In this document: one piece after another, positions 54,850 through 63,567 of the stretch
How positions within the stretch are numbered: position 1 is the stretch's first letter
Layout of the letters: each line of letters begins with the position of its first letter
NCBI GenBank assembly: GCA_028822985.1
Contig: JAPKCK010000002.1
Span: 62,001-126,000, forward strand
Direction: 5' to 3'
Length of the DNA: 64,000 nucleotides
From: Aquiluna sp.
Lineage (GTDB): Bacteria > Actinomycetota > Actinomycetes > Actinomycetales > Microbacteriaceae
The notes under the pieces: model-generated
Databases searched by the model: none
What the model saw: the letters and a program-made list of their open reading frames with translations, nothing else
Told to the model about the DNA's origin: nothing
Position numbers and translations under genes: made by a program

Positions 54850-56091
54850 ATGAGCGCAACCAGAGTCTTCGTAGCCAGATTGGTGGGCTGTGGCGTTTTT
54901 GACCCCCAGGGGGACCGAGTTGGCAAGGTAATCGACGTGCTGATGGCATATCGAACCACCCTTCCGCCGCGAGCCACCGGCTTCATCATTGAAATTTCTG
55001 GCAGAAGAAGAGTTTTTCTGCCAATTGCGCGAGTTACGGCGATCGCTCCGGGTCAGCTGATTACCAATGGCCTGATAGACCTTCGCCGTTTCACCATGCG
55101 CGGTCAAGAAGTTAGGGCAATTGCCCAAATGCTGGGCCGGAAAGTCACCTTGCTCGATGGGGCCGGTCTTGCAAGCATCGAAGATTTTGCCATTGAACAA
55201 GGTAAACGCGGCGATTGGGTTTTGTCTGAATTATTTGTGAGAAAACAAAAAAAGAACTCGGCTATGCCTTTTGCCAAGGGTCCCACCATGTTCGTTCAGT
55301 GGCAAGAAGTCGCTGAAAACCGAGAAAACCCAGCCGACCAAGATGCCCGGCATCTGCTCTCGACGGTGGCCGACCTTCGCCCAGCTGACCTTGCCACCGC
55401 AGTGTTGGATTTACCTGAACACCGAATGCTAGCCCTGGCGGACGAGTTGGATGACGAGCGCTTGGCGGATCTACTAGAAGAGCTTCCCGAAGAGGAACAA
55501 CTGGAGATCATTAACGATCTTGATGACGCGCGAGCCGCCGAAGTTCTTGATCTAATGGGTCCGGATGATGCGGCCGACCTGATGGCCAACCTATCCCCGG
55601 AGCGCGCAGAAACGCTCCTGGGTCTCATGGACGATGAAGAAGCTGATGACATTAGGCAGCTTTTGCAATACGAGCCTTACACCGCAGGCGGAATGATGAC
55701 TCCGGAGGCGATCATCTGCGCCGCTGACACCACTATTGCTCAGGCAATGGCTCTAGTTAGACGGAAGGAAGTCGAGCCAGTCTTGGCAGCCCAAGTGTTC
55801 GTAACCCTCCCGCCTTACGAAGCTCCAACTGGACGTTATTTGGGCGTCGTCCATTTCCAAAAGCTCTTGCGATACCCGCCTCATGAGCGCCTTGGGTCGA
55901 TCTTGGACACCGAGCAAGAACCAGTGGCGCTGGACACTCCAATTGCTCAGATTCACCGATACCTCGCAAGTTACGATCTCGTAGCCTTACCGGTCACCGA
56001 CGATGAAAAACGACTTGTCGGGGTTGTGACAGTAGACGATGTTTTGGACCACCTGCTTCCTGACGACTGGCGAAGCGAGGAAGAGCGCTAA
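54850..56091 (+). CDS. Soluble MgtE-N/CBS domain protein with PRC-barrel-like N-terminus
   Basis: Protein of 413 residues without membrane segments. The N-terminus (about 5-90, VFVARLVGCGVFDPQGDRVGKVIDVL) is PRC-barrel-like. An MgtE-type N-domain (about 165-270) follows, with LADELDDERLADLLEELPEEEQLEIINDLDDARAAEVLDLM-type acidic helices. Paired CBS domains (about 275-405, YEPYTAGGMMTPEAII and LVGVVTVDDVLDHLLPDDW) complete it. This is the cytoplasmic Mg-sensing gate of MgtE without its channel. It overlaps a DUF1003 membrane-protein gene by one base, and mrp overlaps that, an order kept across actinobacteria. A magnesium or nucleotide sensing role is inferred. Confidence 0.85.
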   Translation: MSATRVFVARLVGCGVFDPQGDRVGKVIDVLMAYRTTLPPRATGFIIEISGRRRVFLPIARVTAIAPGQLITNGLIDLRRFTMRGQEVRAIAQMLGRKVTLLDGAGLASIEDFAIEQGKRGDWVLSELFVRKQKKNSAMPFAKGPTMFVQWQEVAENRENPADQDARHLLSTVADLRPADLATAVLDLPEHRMLALADELDDERLADLLEELPEEEQLEIINDLDDARAAEVLDLMGPDDAADLMANLSPERAETLLGLMDDEEADDIRQLLQYEPYTAGGMMTPEAIICAADTTIAQAMALVRRKEVEPVLAAQVFVTLPPYEAPTGRYLGVVHFQKLLRYPPHERLGSILDTEQEPVALDTPIAQIHRYLASYDLVALPVTDDEKRLVGVVTVDDVLDHLLPDDWRSEEER

Positions 56092-56606
56092 TGGCTAGAA
56101 ACAGATCAGTGCTCGAGAAGCCTATGACTCGTCGGACCCGGTTCCGGATTCCGAACATCTCGCAAGAGACGGTTGGACGCGTTTCCGAAAGGTTTGCGCG
56201 TGCTATGGGTACAGGCGCGTTCCTGATTTTCATGACGGTCTTCGTGGCGCTCTGGCTGAGTTGGAACACTTTGGCGCCGCAGGGAGCTCAGTTCGACCCG
56301 CGGGCATTGAACTTCACTCTCCTAACGTTACTTTTGTCTTTGCAGGCGTCCTACGCCGCTCCGCTGATCCTGCTGGCCCAGAACCGGCAAGACGACAGGG
56401 ACCGCGTTAAGTTCGAGCAGGACCGGCAGCGTGCCGAGCGCACTCTTGCTGACACCGAATACTTGACCCGGGAGGTAGCAGCCTTGGCGCTCGCGGTTGA
56501 TGAAGTTGCAACTAAGGACTTTGTTAGGGACGAGATCCGAGACGCAATGAAAGAGCTACTCGAGCAGTTGCGTGAAGACAAAAAACCTAACAAGAAATCC
56601 AAATGA
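56091..56606 (+). CDS. DUF1003 family membrane protein
   Basis: Protein of 171 residues with two membrane segments (about 42-62 and 78-100) separated by the family motif WLSWNTLAPQGAQFDPRALNF. After ASYAAPLILLAQNRQDDRDR it continues as a charged helix likely to form a coiled coil (KFEQDRQRAERTLADTEYL), and it ends Lys-rich. It shares start/stop bases with the MgtE-like gene (TAATGG) and overlaps mrp by four bases (ATGA). A membrane partner for the soluble MgtE-like sensor is an appealing inference, not shown. Confidence 0.9.
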   Translation: MARNRSVLEKPMTRRTRFRIPNISQETVGRVSERFARAMGTGAFLIFMTVFVALWLSWNTLAPQGAQFDPRALNFTLLTLLLSLQASYAAPLILLAQNRQDDRDRVKFEQDRQRAERTLADTEYLTREVAALALAVDEVATKDFVRDEIRDAMKELLEQLREDKKPNKKSK

Positions 56607-57706
56607 GCCAGCGCGCTCTCGAGGCGCTAGCCGGAGTCATTGACCCTGAGCTTCGCCGGCCAATCACTGAACTTGATATGGTAGGCCCGATCCAAGAGAC
56701 CGAGGATTCAGTTTCGGTTCAGATAAAGCTCACAATTGTTGGTTGTCCAGCCGCTCAATCCATCGAGCGCGACGTCAATGAGGCGCTCGCAGCTGTCTTC
56801 AAAAATGTCGAAGTCGAAATGACCACCATGACCAACGACGAGCGCAAGGCGCTGACGCTAAAACTTCGCGGAGACAAGCCCGCGAAGTTCAATCCCTTTG
56901 CAGATAAAGACAACCTCACCCGCGTGATTTTCGTCTCGAGCGGCAAAGGCGGAGTTGGCAAATCTACTCTGACGGTGAACCTCGCGGTTGCCCTTGCCGG
57001 CCTTGGTCAAAAAGTGGGACTCCTCGACGCGGACATTTTCGGTTATTCAATACCGCAGTTGATTGGTGTAAACCAAAGCCCAACCCAGGTCGAAAACCTC
57101 ATGCTGCCTCCCATAGCGCACGACGTGAAGGTGATATCGATTGGCTTTTTCGTGAAGGACAACCAACCGGTGGCGTGGCGCGGTCCCATGCTTCATAGGG
57201 CCGTGGAGCAGTTCTTGACGGATGTGTTTTGGGGAGACCTCGATTTCTTGCTGGTTGACCTGCCTCCCGGTACCGGTGACGTTGCTATCAGCCTTGGGCA
57301 ATTGCTGTCCAAGGCTAAAACGCTTGTTGTTACAACGCCTCAGCACACTGCGGCTATCGTTGCCGAAAGATCCGGTGCAATTGGCCTACAAACTGGTCAA
57401 GAGATTCTGGGTGTTATCGAGAACATGAGTTACCTTCCGTCGGAGAACGGGCCGATTGAAATTTTTGGCTCTGGAGGTGGCGAGGCCGTTGCCGCCAGGC
57501 TCACCGAAATAAGTGGAAAACAGGTGCAGCTAATGGGCAAAATTCCTATTAGTCAGGACCTCCGGATATCCGCCGATAACCAGCTGCCTATTGTGGTTTC
57601 TGACCCGGAAGACCCTGCAGCCATAGAGATTACGAGAATTGCAAAATTACTAATGGATTCCCCACGCGGACTTGCTGGGAAATCTTTGAAGATAACTCCG
57701 AGTTAG
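56603..57706 (+). CDS. mrp: Mrp/ApbC-type P-loop ATPase, iron-sulphur cluster carrier
   Basis: Protein of 367 residues with an N-terminal DUF59/MIP18 domain (about 1-75, IVGCPAAQSIERDV) and a deviant Walker A ATPase (SSGKGGVGKSTLTVNLA, 112-128), then LLVDLPPGTGDVAISL and the GSGGGEAVAARL tail. It probably carries Fe-S clusters to target proteins. The C-terminal CxxC of many Mrp proteins is missing: NMSYLPSENGPIEIFGSGGG has no cysteine, as in other actinobacteria. It overlaps the DUF1003 gene by four bases. Confidence 0.92.
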   Translation: MSQRALEALAGVIDPELRRPITELDMVGPIQETEDSVSVQIKLTIVGCPAAQSIERDVNEALAAVFKNVEVEMTTMTNDERKALTLKLRGDKPAKFNPFADKDNLTRVIFVSSGKGGVGKSTLTVNLAVALAGLGQKVGLLDADIFGYSIPQLIGVNQSPTQVENLMLPPIAHDVKVISIGFFVKDNQPVAWRGPMLHRAVEQFLTDVFWGDLDFLLVDLPPGTGDVAISLGQLLSKAKTLVVTTPQHTAAIVAERSGAIGLQTGQEILGVIENMSYLPSENGPIEIFGSGGGEAVAARLTEISGKQVQLMGKIPISQDLRISADNQLPIVVSDPEDPAAIEITRIAKLLMDSPRGLAGKSLKITPS

Positions 57707-57714
57707 GTAGTGGC

Positions 57715-59190
57715 ATGAAAACCATTAGCGTTAGCGACCCCCTTACGGGAAATAAGCTCCACGAAATTGCCGCGCACTCAAAAGCAGAAGTGGCCCTTAA
57801 GTTTCAGGCGGGCCGGGATGCTCAGGTTGAATGGGCTAATCGACCTGCAAAGGAGCGGGCTGGGGTTGCCAACAAAATCGCCGGACTACTGGTGGAACGT
57901 GAAGAACAAATTCTTGACCTACTTCAAAAAGAAACCGGTAAGTCCAAGGCTCATGCGTTCGAGGAGCTTACGGGTGCTCTCGGTGCCGTCGCTTACTACG
58001 CCAAGACTGTTTCCGGTCTCATGCGTCGAAAGCGCGTTCGCGCCGGAGTGCCGTTCATGATTAGTGCTTTTGTAGAACCCTCCCCGGTGGGTGTGGTTGG
58101 AATCATTACTCCCTGGAACTATCCACTCGCACTGACCATGATGGATGTTATCCCAGCGCTCATGGCGGGAAACGCGGTTGTTCAAAAGGCCGATAACCAA
58201 ACCGCAAAAACTGTCCAGCTGGCAAGGGACTTGAGCGTTGAAGCAGGGATACCAGAGAACATCTGGCAAGTGGTCCACGGTGACGCGACCGAGGTGGGCA
58301 ATGCCGTAACCGATCATGCTGACTTCGTAGCCTTCACCGGATCCACCGCGACTGGAAAATTGGTTGCAGCAAGAGCTGCTTCCAGACTCGTGGGCTACGC
58401 CCTAGAGCTTGGCGGTAAAAATCCCATGATTGTTCTTCCCGGTGCGGACTTGGAAAAAGCGGCAGAAATCGCAATTGGTGGAGCTTTTGGAAATAGCGGC
58501 CAGCTCTGTGTCGCCATCGAACGCCTCTATGTGTCAAGCCATGACCTTCAAGAGTTCGAGCTAATCCTGAAGCGCAGGGTCGAGTCTTTGAAATTGGGTA
58601 GCTCAAATAAATTCGACTTCGACCTAGGCGCCCTTACCTCGTCCGCTCAGCTTCAGAGAGTTTCTGGCTTCGTAGATCGAGCCAAGCAAGAAGGGGCGGT
58701 CGTACTTACAGGCGGACGTGCCCTGCTGGACCTCGGGCCAAATTTTTATGCGCCAACTGTCATCACCCAGATTCCACTAGGTGCTGAGATCCTCCACAAG
58801 GAAGTTTTTGGTCCGGTAATTGCGCTCGTAGGTTACGAAGGCCTGGATCAGGCAATTGAGCTTTCGAATGCCAGTGAATATGGCCTGAACGCCTCGGTAG
58901 TCGGGAATCGCAGACAAGCACTCCAGGTCGCCTCTAAGCTCATGGCCGGTTCAGTGAACATAAACGAGGGCTATCGAGCCACGATGGCCTCCATGGCAGC
59001 ACCAATGGGCGGTATGAAGCAATCTGGGATGGGACGACGTTCTGGACCCCAAGGACTCTTGAGATTCACCGAGCTTCGAACAATTGGGGTCAGCAATAAC
59101 TTTCCAATAAAACTGCCAACCAGGGCAAGGCAGTATCTGCGACTGGCGCCAATCATGACCAAAATGGTCAGATGGATGGGGAAGCTCTAG
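57715..59190 (+). CDS. gabD2: Succinate-semialdehyde dehydrogenase, GabD2 type
   Basis: Aldehyde dehydrogenase of 491 residues, probably oxidising succinate semialdehyde to succinate. Key residues are present: TPWNYPLALTM, KADNQT at the cofactor site, general-base Glu231 (ELGGKNPM) and nucleophile Cys265 (GQLCVAIERLYV). The segments match the mycobacterial GabD2 group more than PatD. It begins eight bases after mrp on the same strand. It could finish GABA breakdown started by the polyamine genes at the left end. The 3' end shares CTAG with the convergent tatB stop. A broader substrate range is possible. Confidence 0.85.
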   Translation: MKTISVSDPLTGNKLHEIAAHSKAEVALKFQAGRDAQVEWANRPAKERAGVANKIAGLLVEREEQILDLLQKETGKSKAHAFEELTGALGAVAYYAKTVSGLMRRKRVRAGVPFMISAFVEPSPVGVVGIITPWNYPLALTMMDVIPALMAGNAVVQKADNQTAKTVQLARDLSVEAGIPENIWQVVHGDATEVGNAVTDHADFVAFTGSTATGKLVAARAASRLVGYALELGGKNPMIVLPGADLEKAAEIAIGGAFGNSGQLCVAIERLYVSSHDLQEFELILKRRVESLKLGSSNKFDFDLGALTSSAQLQRVSGFVDRAKQEGAVVLTGGRALLDLGPNFYAPTVITQIPLGAEILHKEVFGPVIALVGYEGLDQAIELSNASEYGLNASVVGNRRQALQVASKLMAGSVNINEGYRATMASMAAPMGGMKQSGMGRRSGPQGLLRFTELRTIGVSNNFPIKLPTRARQYLRLAPIMTKMVRWMGKL

Positions 59191-59543
59191 GTAGATTCCT
59201 GGTCGAACGGTGGAGACTCTCCAAATTCGAGTGGCTTTTGAGGCGGTTTGGCTCTATTGAGAGTTTCGGCGGCGTTGGCCGGTCTCTTTTTTTCTTCCGT
59301 CAGAGCTTCTCGGACAATTCGCCGTGGGTCATACTGTCGCGGGTCTAGCTTCTTCCAGTCCATGTCTTCGAAGCCTTCGCCCAGCTCAGATTTCATTTGG
59401 ACTTGGGCGTTGTCGACCATTCGCTTACCCTTACGGGCCCACTCACCCAACTGCTTGGCATAGTAGGGCAGGCGCTCAGGTCCCAAGATTAGGACCGCAA
59501 GGAGAGCCAACAGCAGCAGCTTCTCAGCACTAAGACCAAACAT
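59187..59543 (-). CDS. tatB: Sec-independent protein translocase TatB
   Basis: Membrane component of the twin-arginine translocase. The N-terminal FGLSAEKLLLLALLAVLILGPERLP is the TatB hallmark, with glutamate in the helix and GPERLP after it, followed by an amphipathic helix and a charged tail. The frame is open to 59585, but homology starts at the ATG at 59543 (118 residues). TAAACT on the minus strand ends seven bases before that ATG, supporting this start and a leaderless message. It would help export the Tat-type PotD lipoprotein. Confidence 0.93.
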   Translation of the reverse strand: MFGLSAEKLLLLALLAVLILGPERLPYYAKQLGEWARKGKRMVDNAQVQMKSELGEGFEDMDWKKLDPRQYDPRRIVREALTEEKKRPANAAETLNRAKPPQKPLEFGESPPFDQEST

Positions 59544-59550
59544 GAAAATG

Positions 59551-59556
59551 AGTTTA
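59551..59556 (-). promoter_or_regulatory. Leaderless promoter element of tatB
   Basis: TAAACT on the minus strand ends exactly seven bases before the tatB ATG at 59543; no ribosome site is present. Confidence 0.5.
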
Positions 59557-59593
59557 CAACTAACCAATCCATCCTTTTTACACATGGCAACCT

Positions 59594-60250
59594 ATGCTTG
59601 GGTCCAAGATGATAGACAAGATTTCAAGCTGGAAATACGCGGAGAATTTCAACCGCGAACCCGATCACATTTCTGTTGCCCGAGACAGCGCTGAGCAGCT
59701 CGGCGTTGAGTCGGTGACGCCTGCGACCGGTGCGGGCCTCGCATCCATTGCAGCAATGCTCTCGGCAAAAAACATAGTGGAGGCCGGAACCGGTGCTGGA
59801 GTATCGGGGTTGTGGTTATTGAGTGCCTCGGAAACCAGCACTCTAACCACTATCGATGATGAGCCCGAGTATCAAAATCAGGCGCGAACCAACTTTCAAT
59901 TAGCCAATGTCCCGGCAAGTAGAGCAAGGGTTATTACGGGGAGGGCTGCAGCCGTCATGGCAAACATGACAGAGTCCGCCTATGACCTAGTGTTTTTGGA
60001 CATTGAGCCTTTTGATCTAGAACAGCTTTTGCCTCACGCAATTGGGCTAGTAAGGCCTTCGGGTGCGATTGTCATCTCTCACGCTCTATGGCGTGACAGG
60101 GTTCCGAACCCCGCGCTACGAGACGATGAGACATCGGCGATGCGCGCGGTAGTCAGGGTGTTTGAAGAATCAGAAGAATTTATCTCAAGCATCTCAATGC
60201 TCGGAGATGGCTTACTAGTTGCAGTTAGAAGACCAGGGGCTATTTCTTAA
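59594..60250 (+). CDS. Class I SAM-dependent O-methyltransferase family protein
   Basis: Protein of 218 residues resembling family 3 O-methyltransferases. The SAM-binding loop is VEAGTGAGVSGLWLLSA, followed by an acidic residue in TTIDDEPEYQ and a motif YDLVFLDIEPFDLEQLLPHAIGLVRPSGAIV. It would methylate a small molecule or cofactor, but the substrate is unknown. The ATG at 59594 is used; the ATG at 59609 is also possible. Neither has a good ribosome site. It is divergent from tatB and convergent with the DUF3117 gene, overlapping it by 11 bases, the usual actinobacterial neighbourhood. Confidence 0.85.
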   Translation: MLGSKMIDKISSWKYAENFNREPDHISVARDSAEQLGVESVTPATGAGLASIAAMLSAKNIVEAGTGAGVSGLWLLSASETSTLTTIDDEPEYQNQARTNFQLANVPASRARVITGRAAAVMANMTESAYDLVFLDIEPFDLEQLLPHAIGLVRPSGAIVISHALWRDRVPNPALRDDETSAMRAVVRVFEESEEFISSISMLGDGLLVAVRRPGAIS

Positions 60251-60413
60251 CTACGGACTCTAAAACTTTAAAAAGTTCTTTAGCCTCGATGTCATTGACT
60301 GAGACAACGAGCCGGCCGCCGCCTTCAAGCGGAACCCTCAGGACGATTAGTCCCCTCGTCTCACGTTCTGCTTCCATGGGTCCATCACCGGTACGAGGCT
60401 TCATTGCTGCCAT
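60240..60413 (-). CDS. DUF3117 family small protein
   Basis: A 57-residue protein found by reading the minus strand of the gap. It starts MAAMKPRTGDGPMEAE and continues GLIVLRVPLEGGGRLVVSV, the clear DUF3117 signature of actinobacteria. Function is unknown. AAGGAG (60423-60428, minus) lies nine bases before the ATG. The end overlaps the methyltransferase stop region by 11 bases. Confidence 0.93.
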   Translation of the reverse strand: MAAMKPRTGDGPMEAERETRGLIVLRVPLEGGGRLVVSVNDIEAKELFKVLESVVKK

Positions 60414-60484
60414 GAGGTTGGGCTCCTTGGATTCGTCTTAGAAGCCCCAATTATCCCAGACTTCTCACCGAAGCGCCAATTTAT

Positions 60485-61558
60485 CTACAGGCTGAGCCAG
60501 GCCCTAAGTCCATCTTCCGCGTCAACAAGGTGACCAACCGGCACATTTTCGTTGTCGGCATGGGCCAGTGAGGGATCTCCCGGGCCATAGTTCACCGCGG
60601 GAATTCCCATGGCCGAAAACCTTGCAACATCGGTCCAGCCATACTTCGGCCTTACCTCCGCGCCGATGGCAGCAATGAAATCGAGAGCTACTGGCAGGTT
60701 CAAGCCAGGCTTCGCACCTTCTGCCTTATCTGTGACAGCAATTTCAAAACCCTCAAACAGAATTTCCAGGTGCGCAATCGCCTCGGCGGCGGACTTATCC
60801 GGTGCGAAGCGATAGTTCACGGTCAGCACTGCGGCATCGGGAATCACGTTGGTCGCAATGCCACCGCTGACCGTTACCGCACTCAAGCTTTCTTTGTAAG
60901 CAAGCCCATCGACGGTGATCGTCGCTGGTTGGTAGTCGTTCAAAATATTTAGCGAGTGCGCGAGCGCGTGAATTGCGTTTTTGCCCATCCAAGGTCTTGC
61001 AGAGTGGGCCTTGACGCCGACGGTTCTAACTTCAACTCGAACAGTGCCGTTGCACCCTCCCTCGACCATGGCGCTGGTGGGTTCACACAACACCGCGAAC
61101 TCTCCGGTCAGTAGTTCCGGATGATTTTTGGCAAGTCGCCCAAGCCCATTAAGGTCAGCAGCAACTTCTTCGTTGTCATAAAAAACCCAAGTGACATCGA
61201 ACTTGGGCTCACGAAGTTCGACCGCAAGCTTTAACATAACTGCAATGCCGCCCTTCATGTCTACTGTTCCACGGCCAAAAATTACTTGCTCCCGCTCAAA
61301 ATGATGAAGCTTTGAGGGCAGGTTATCTGCCACGGGCACGGTGTCGATGTGGCCGGCAATGATGACTCTTGTGTCCCGGTTTAGATTGGTCCTTGCCACC
61401 AGTGCGTTGCCATCGCGTGTAATCGATAAATGCGAGGCCGTGGTCAAAACCTGCTCGATCTCATCGGCAAGCTTTGCTTCATTGGACGAGACTGACTCGA
61501 TGTCGCAAATTGCCATGGTGAGCTCGACAAGCGTCTGAGTGGGGTCTAAAGCTGACAT
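60485..61558 (-). CDS. dapE: Succinyl-diaminopimelate desuccinylase
   Basis: M20-family zinc deacylase in the succinylase lysine/diaminopimelate pathway, 357 residues from the preferred start. The metal-binding residues are seen in [26 protein letters not shown], the catalytic YDNEEV and [14 protein letters not shown]. The frame is open to 61627, but that overlaps the dapD promoter. The ATG at 61558 lies before [21 protein letters not shown] and has TAGCCT seven bases ahead. It is divergent from dapD, the preceding step but one in the pathway. Confidence 0.93.
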   Translation of the reverse strand: MSALDPTQTLVELTMAICDIESVSSNEAKLADEIEQVLTTASHLSITRDGNALVARTNLNRDTRVIIAGHIDTVPVADNLPSKLHHFEREQVIFGRGTVDMKGGIAVMLKLAVELREPKFDVTWVFYDNEEVAADLNGLGRLAKNHPELLTGEFAVLCEPTSAMVEGGCNGTVRVEVRTVGVKAHSARPWMGKNAIHALAHSLNILNDYQPATITVDGLAYKESLSAVTVSGGIATNVIPDAAVLTVNYRFAPDKSAAEAIAHLEILFEGFEIAVTDKAEGAKPGLNLPVALDFIAAIGAEVRPKYGWTDVARFSAMGIPAVNYGPGDPSLAHADNENVPVGHLVDAEDGLRAWLSL

Positions 61559-61588
61559 GTGATTAAGGCTACCTGTATTCTGGTTGTA
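61559..61588. promoter_or_regulatory. 30-base divergent leaderless promoter pair, dapE and dapD
   Basis: TAGCCT on the minus strand (61566-61571) ends seven bases before the dapE ATG. TATTCT on the plus strand (61576-61581, preceded by TG as in an extended -10) ends seven bases before the dapD ATG. Neither gene has a Shine-Dalgarno motif. Any -35 contacts would fall inside the opposite gene. Confidence 0.55.
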
Positions 61589-62539
61589 ATGAGTGATGCG
61601 CAAATTAACCAAAAGGCCTGGGGACACGGTCTGGCCTCTAAATCCCCAAGCGGAACCGTGCTTGACGTCTGGTTCCCGGAGCCTTGCCTCGGTGAAGCAC
61701 CGATGTCAGACCTGCAGTGGTTTCCGCCAAAGGATTTAGACCTGAAAGCAGGTCCGGATGAGCTTCGTAATCTAACCCTTGAGGTTATTAGAGTCGAAAT
61801 AGACCTAACCAACCCAGTTGCGTCAACTGCCGATGCTTACCTCCGTTTGCACCTATTGTCCAAGCTCCTTGTTCGGCCCAACTCGATCAACCTGGAGGGG
61901 CTGATACCAAACTTGCCCATCGTCGCCTTTACCAATTTCGGTGTCATGGAGCTAGCCGACTTTGAGGCAAGGACGCTCGAGCTAAGGCGACACGGAGTCA
62001 TTGCGCACTCCATCGATAAATTTCCTCGACTGGTCGACTACGTTGTCCCCAAAAAGGTTCGAATAGCGGATGCTAACCGCGTTAGGCTCGGCGCTCATCT
62101 AGCTCCGGGCACCACGGTGATGCACGAAGGCTTCGTAAACTTCAACGCTGGAACCCTCGGGGCTTCTATGGTCGAGGGCCGAATTTCGCAGGGAGTTGTC
62201 GTTGGCGATGGCTCCGATGTTGGCGGTGGAGCGTCAATTATGGGCACTTTGTCTGGTGGAGGTAGCCACCGAATTTCCATTGGCGAACGAGCACTACTTG
62301 GGGCAAATTCTGGAATCGGAATCTCCATTGGAGATGACTCGATAGTGGAGGCCGGCCTTTATGTAACGGCGGGTACCAAAGTCATTTTGATAGTTGAGGG
62401 TAAAACCGAAACCGTTAAGGCCGCCGAGCTAAGCGGCCTACCTGGCTTGCTGTTTAGAAGAAACTCTCTAAGTGGCGCGGTCGAGGCAATTGCTCGGCAA
62501 GGCGTTGGGGTTTCTCTCAATTCAGAGCTGCACGCCTAA
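61589..62539 (+). CDS. dapD: 2,3,4,5-tetrahydropyridine-2,6-dicarboxylate N-succinyltransferase, actinobacterial type
   Basis: Acyltransferase with left-handed beta-helix, 316 residues. It succinylates tetrahydrodipicolinate ahead of dapC and dapE. The hexapeptide region runs about 165-255 ([38 protein letters not shown] repeats, then [31 protein letters not shown]). The long N-terminal domain is characteristic of the actinobacterial DapD. The frame is open 10 codons further to 61559, but the ATG at 61589 is better supported by homology ([16 protein letters not shown]) and by the -10 spacing. The dapE/dapD divergent pairing is known in actinobacteria. Confidence 0.94.
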   Translation: MSDAQINQKAWGHGLASKSPSGTVLDVWFPEPCLGEAPMSDLQWFPPKDLDLKAGPDELRNLTLEVIRVEIDLTNPVASTADAYLRLHLLSKLLVRPNSINLEGLIPNLPIVAFTNFGVMELADFEARTLELRRHGVIAHSIDKFPRLVDYVVPKKVRIADANRVRLGAHLAPGTTVMHEGFVNFNAGTLGASMVEGRISQGVVVGDGSDVGGGASIMGTLSGGGSHRISIGERALLGANSGIGISIGDDSIVEAGLYVTAGTKVILIVEGKTETVKAAELSGLPGLLFRRNSLSGAVEAIARQGVGVSLNSELHA

Positions 62540-62542
62540 GCG

Positions 62543-63544
62543 CTATCCGGTAACGGAATCCCAACCCTTTGGGCTCAACAGTTGACCACTGAGATATACG
62601 TCGCTGTCGCCCTTGGCAATTACCTCGCCAATGACCTTTGTGCCGCGAGGTAAAGTGGCCGTCGGCGAGACGGTAGCTAAGAAGCAATGGTCTTCACCTC
62701 CGTGCAGAATCCAGTCCCACTCAGAAACGGGTGGGACTTCGGAATCTCGAGAATTGATAGATTGTGCCGCTTGCTCGAGAATTGCTGCGTAGCCCTCAAG
62801 AAGCTCCTTTTTTATGTTCATGGTGACATTTGAACTAGACGCCAGCCTCCCGGCGTCAAGAGATAACCCGTCTGAAACGTCGAGCATCGAGGATGCCACA
62901 GCTGCCAACTCAAGGCCCAGCGCGAAATCTGGTACTGGTCGAAGCTGGATGCTCACAATATCCGGATAGCTAGCCGACAGGGTTTCATCATCGGAGCTAA
63001 GTAATGCAAGCCCACATGCGGCCTTCCCCAACGTTCCAGCAATCACGATTAGGTCGCCCACTTCGGCCGTTGAGCGCAGTATCGGCTGCCTGGACTCGAG
63101 GTCTCCGTGGGCGGCAATCGCAACTACTATTTGCTCGCCGGATGCAAGGTCTCCCCCGACAATCTGGCATTCCGGGGCATGCCGGTCACATGCTGACTGC
63201 AGTCCGGAGGCAAAATCCTCGAGCCAGGCTTGAGGGGTTTCTTTGGTAACTACCAGTGCGACAGTTAGCGCCCTTGGTGCGGCCCCCATTGCGACAAGGT
63301 CTGCAATATTGCTAGTGACCGCCTTGTAACCGATGTCAAAGCCAGAAGACCACTCAAGCCTAAAATCATGATCCTGCACCATGGTGTCAGTTGTAATAAC
63401 CACTCGAGAATCACTGAGGCTTATAACCGCAGCGTCGTCGCCTGGGCCAATGAGCGTGGTGGCAACCGGCTTGAAAACGTTCAGCGCTCGTCTAAGAGCC
63501 TCGGTCTCGCCGATCTCAATAATCTTTTGGCCATCATTATTCAC
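62543..63544 (-). CDS. thiL: Thiamine-monophosphate kinase
   Basis: Phosphorylates thiamine monophosphate to the active diphosphate, 333 residues. AIR-synthase-like motifs are IGPGDDAAVISL near the N-terminus, TTDTMVQDHDF, the SNIADLVAMGAAPRAL helix and MLDVSDGLSLDAGRLA. The start is a GTG at 63544. TAGCGT on the minus strand ends six bases upstream, and no ribosome site is present. It is divergent from the DUF3515 lipoprotein gene across 23 bases, a pairing seen in other actinobacteria. Confidence 0.94.
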   Translation of the reverse strand: MNNDGQKIIEIGETEALRRALNVFKPVATTLIGPGDDAAVISLSDSRVVITTDTMVQDHDFRLEWSSGFDIGYKAVTSNIADLVAMGAAPRALTVALVVTKETPQAWLEDFASGLQSACDRHAPECQIVGGDLASGEQIVVAIAAHGDLESRQPILRSTAEVGDLIVIAGTLGKAACGLALLSSDDETLSASYPDIVSIQLRPVPDFALGLELAAVASSMLDVSDGLSLDAGRLASSSNVTMNIKKELLEGYAAILEQAAQSINSRDSEVPPVSEWDWILHGGEDHCFLATVSPTATLPRGTKVIGEVIAKGDSDVYLSGQLLSPKGWDSVTG

Positions 63545-63567
63545 ACAGCAACGCTAGCCTTATTTCA
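63545..63567. promoter_or_regulatory. 23-base region with overlapping -10 elements for thiL and the lipoprotein gene
   Basis: The palindrome GCTAGC at 63553-63558 supplies two -10-like hexamers that share bases. TAGCGT (minus, 63551-63556) lies six bases from the thiL GTG. TAGCCT (plus, 63555-63560) lies seven bases from the lipoprotein ATG. RNA polymerase could not occupy both at once. Confidence 0.5.
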
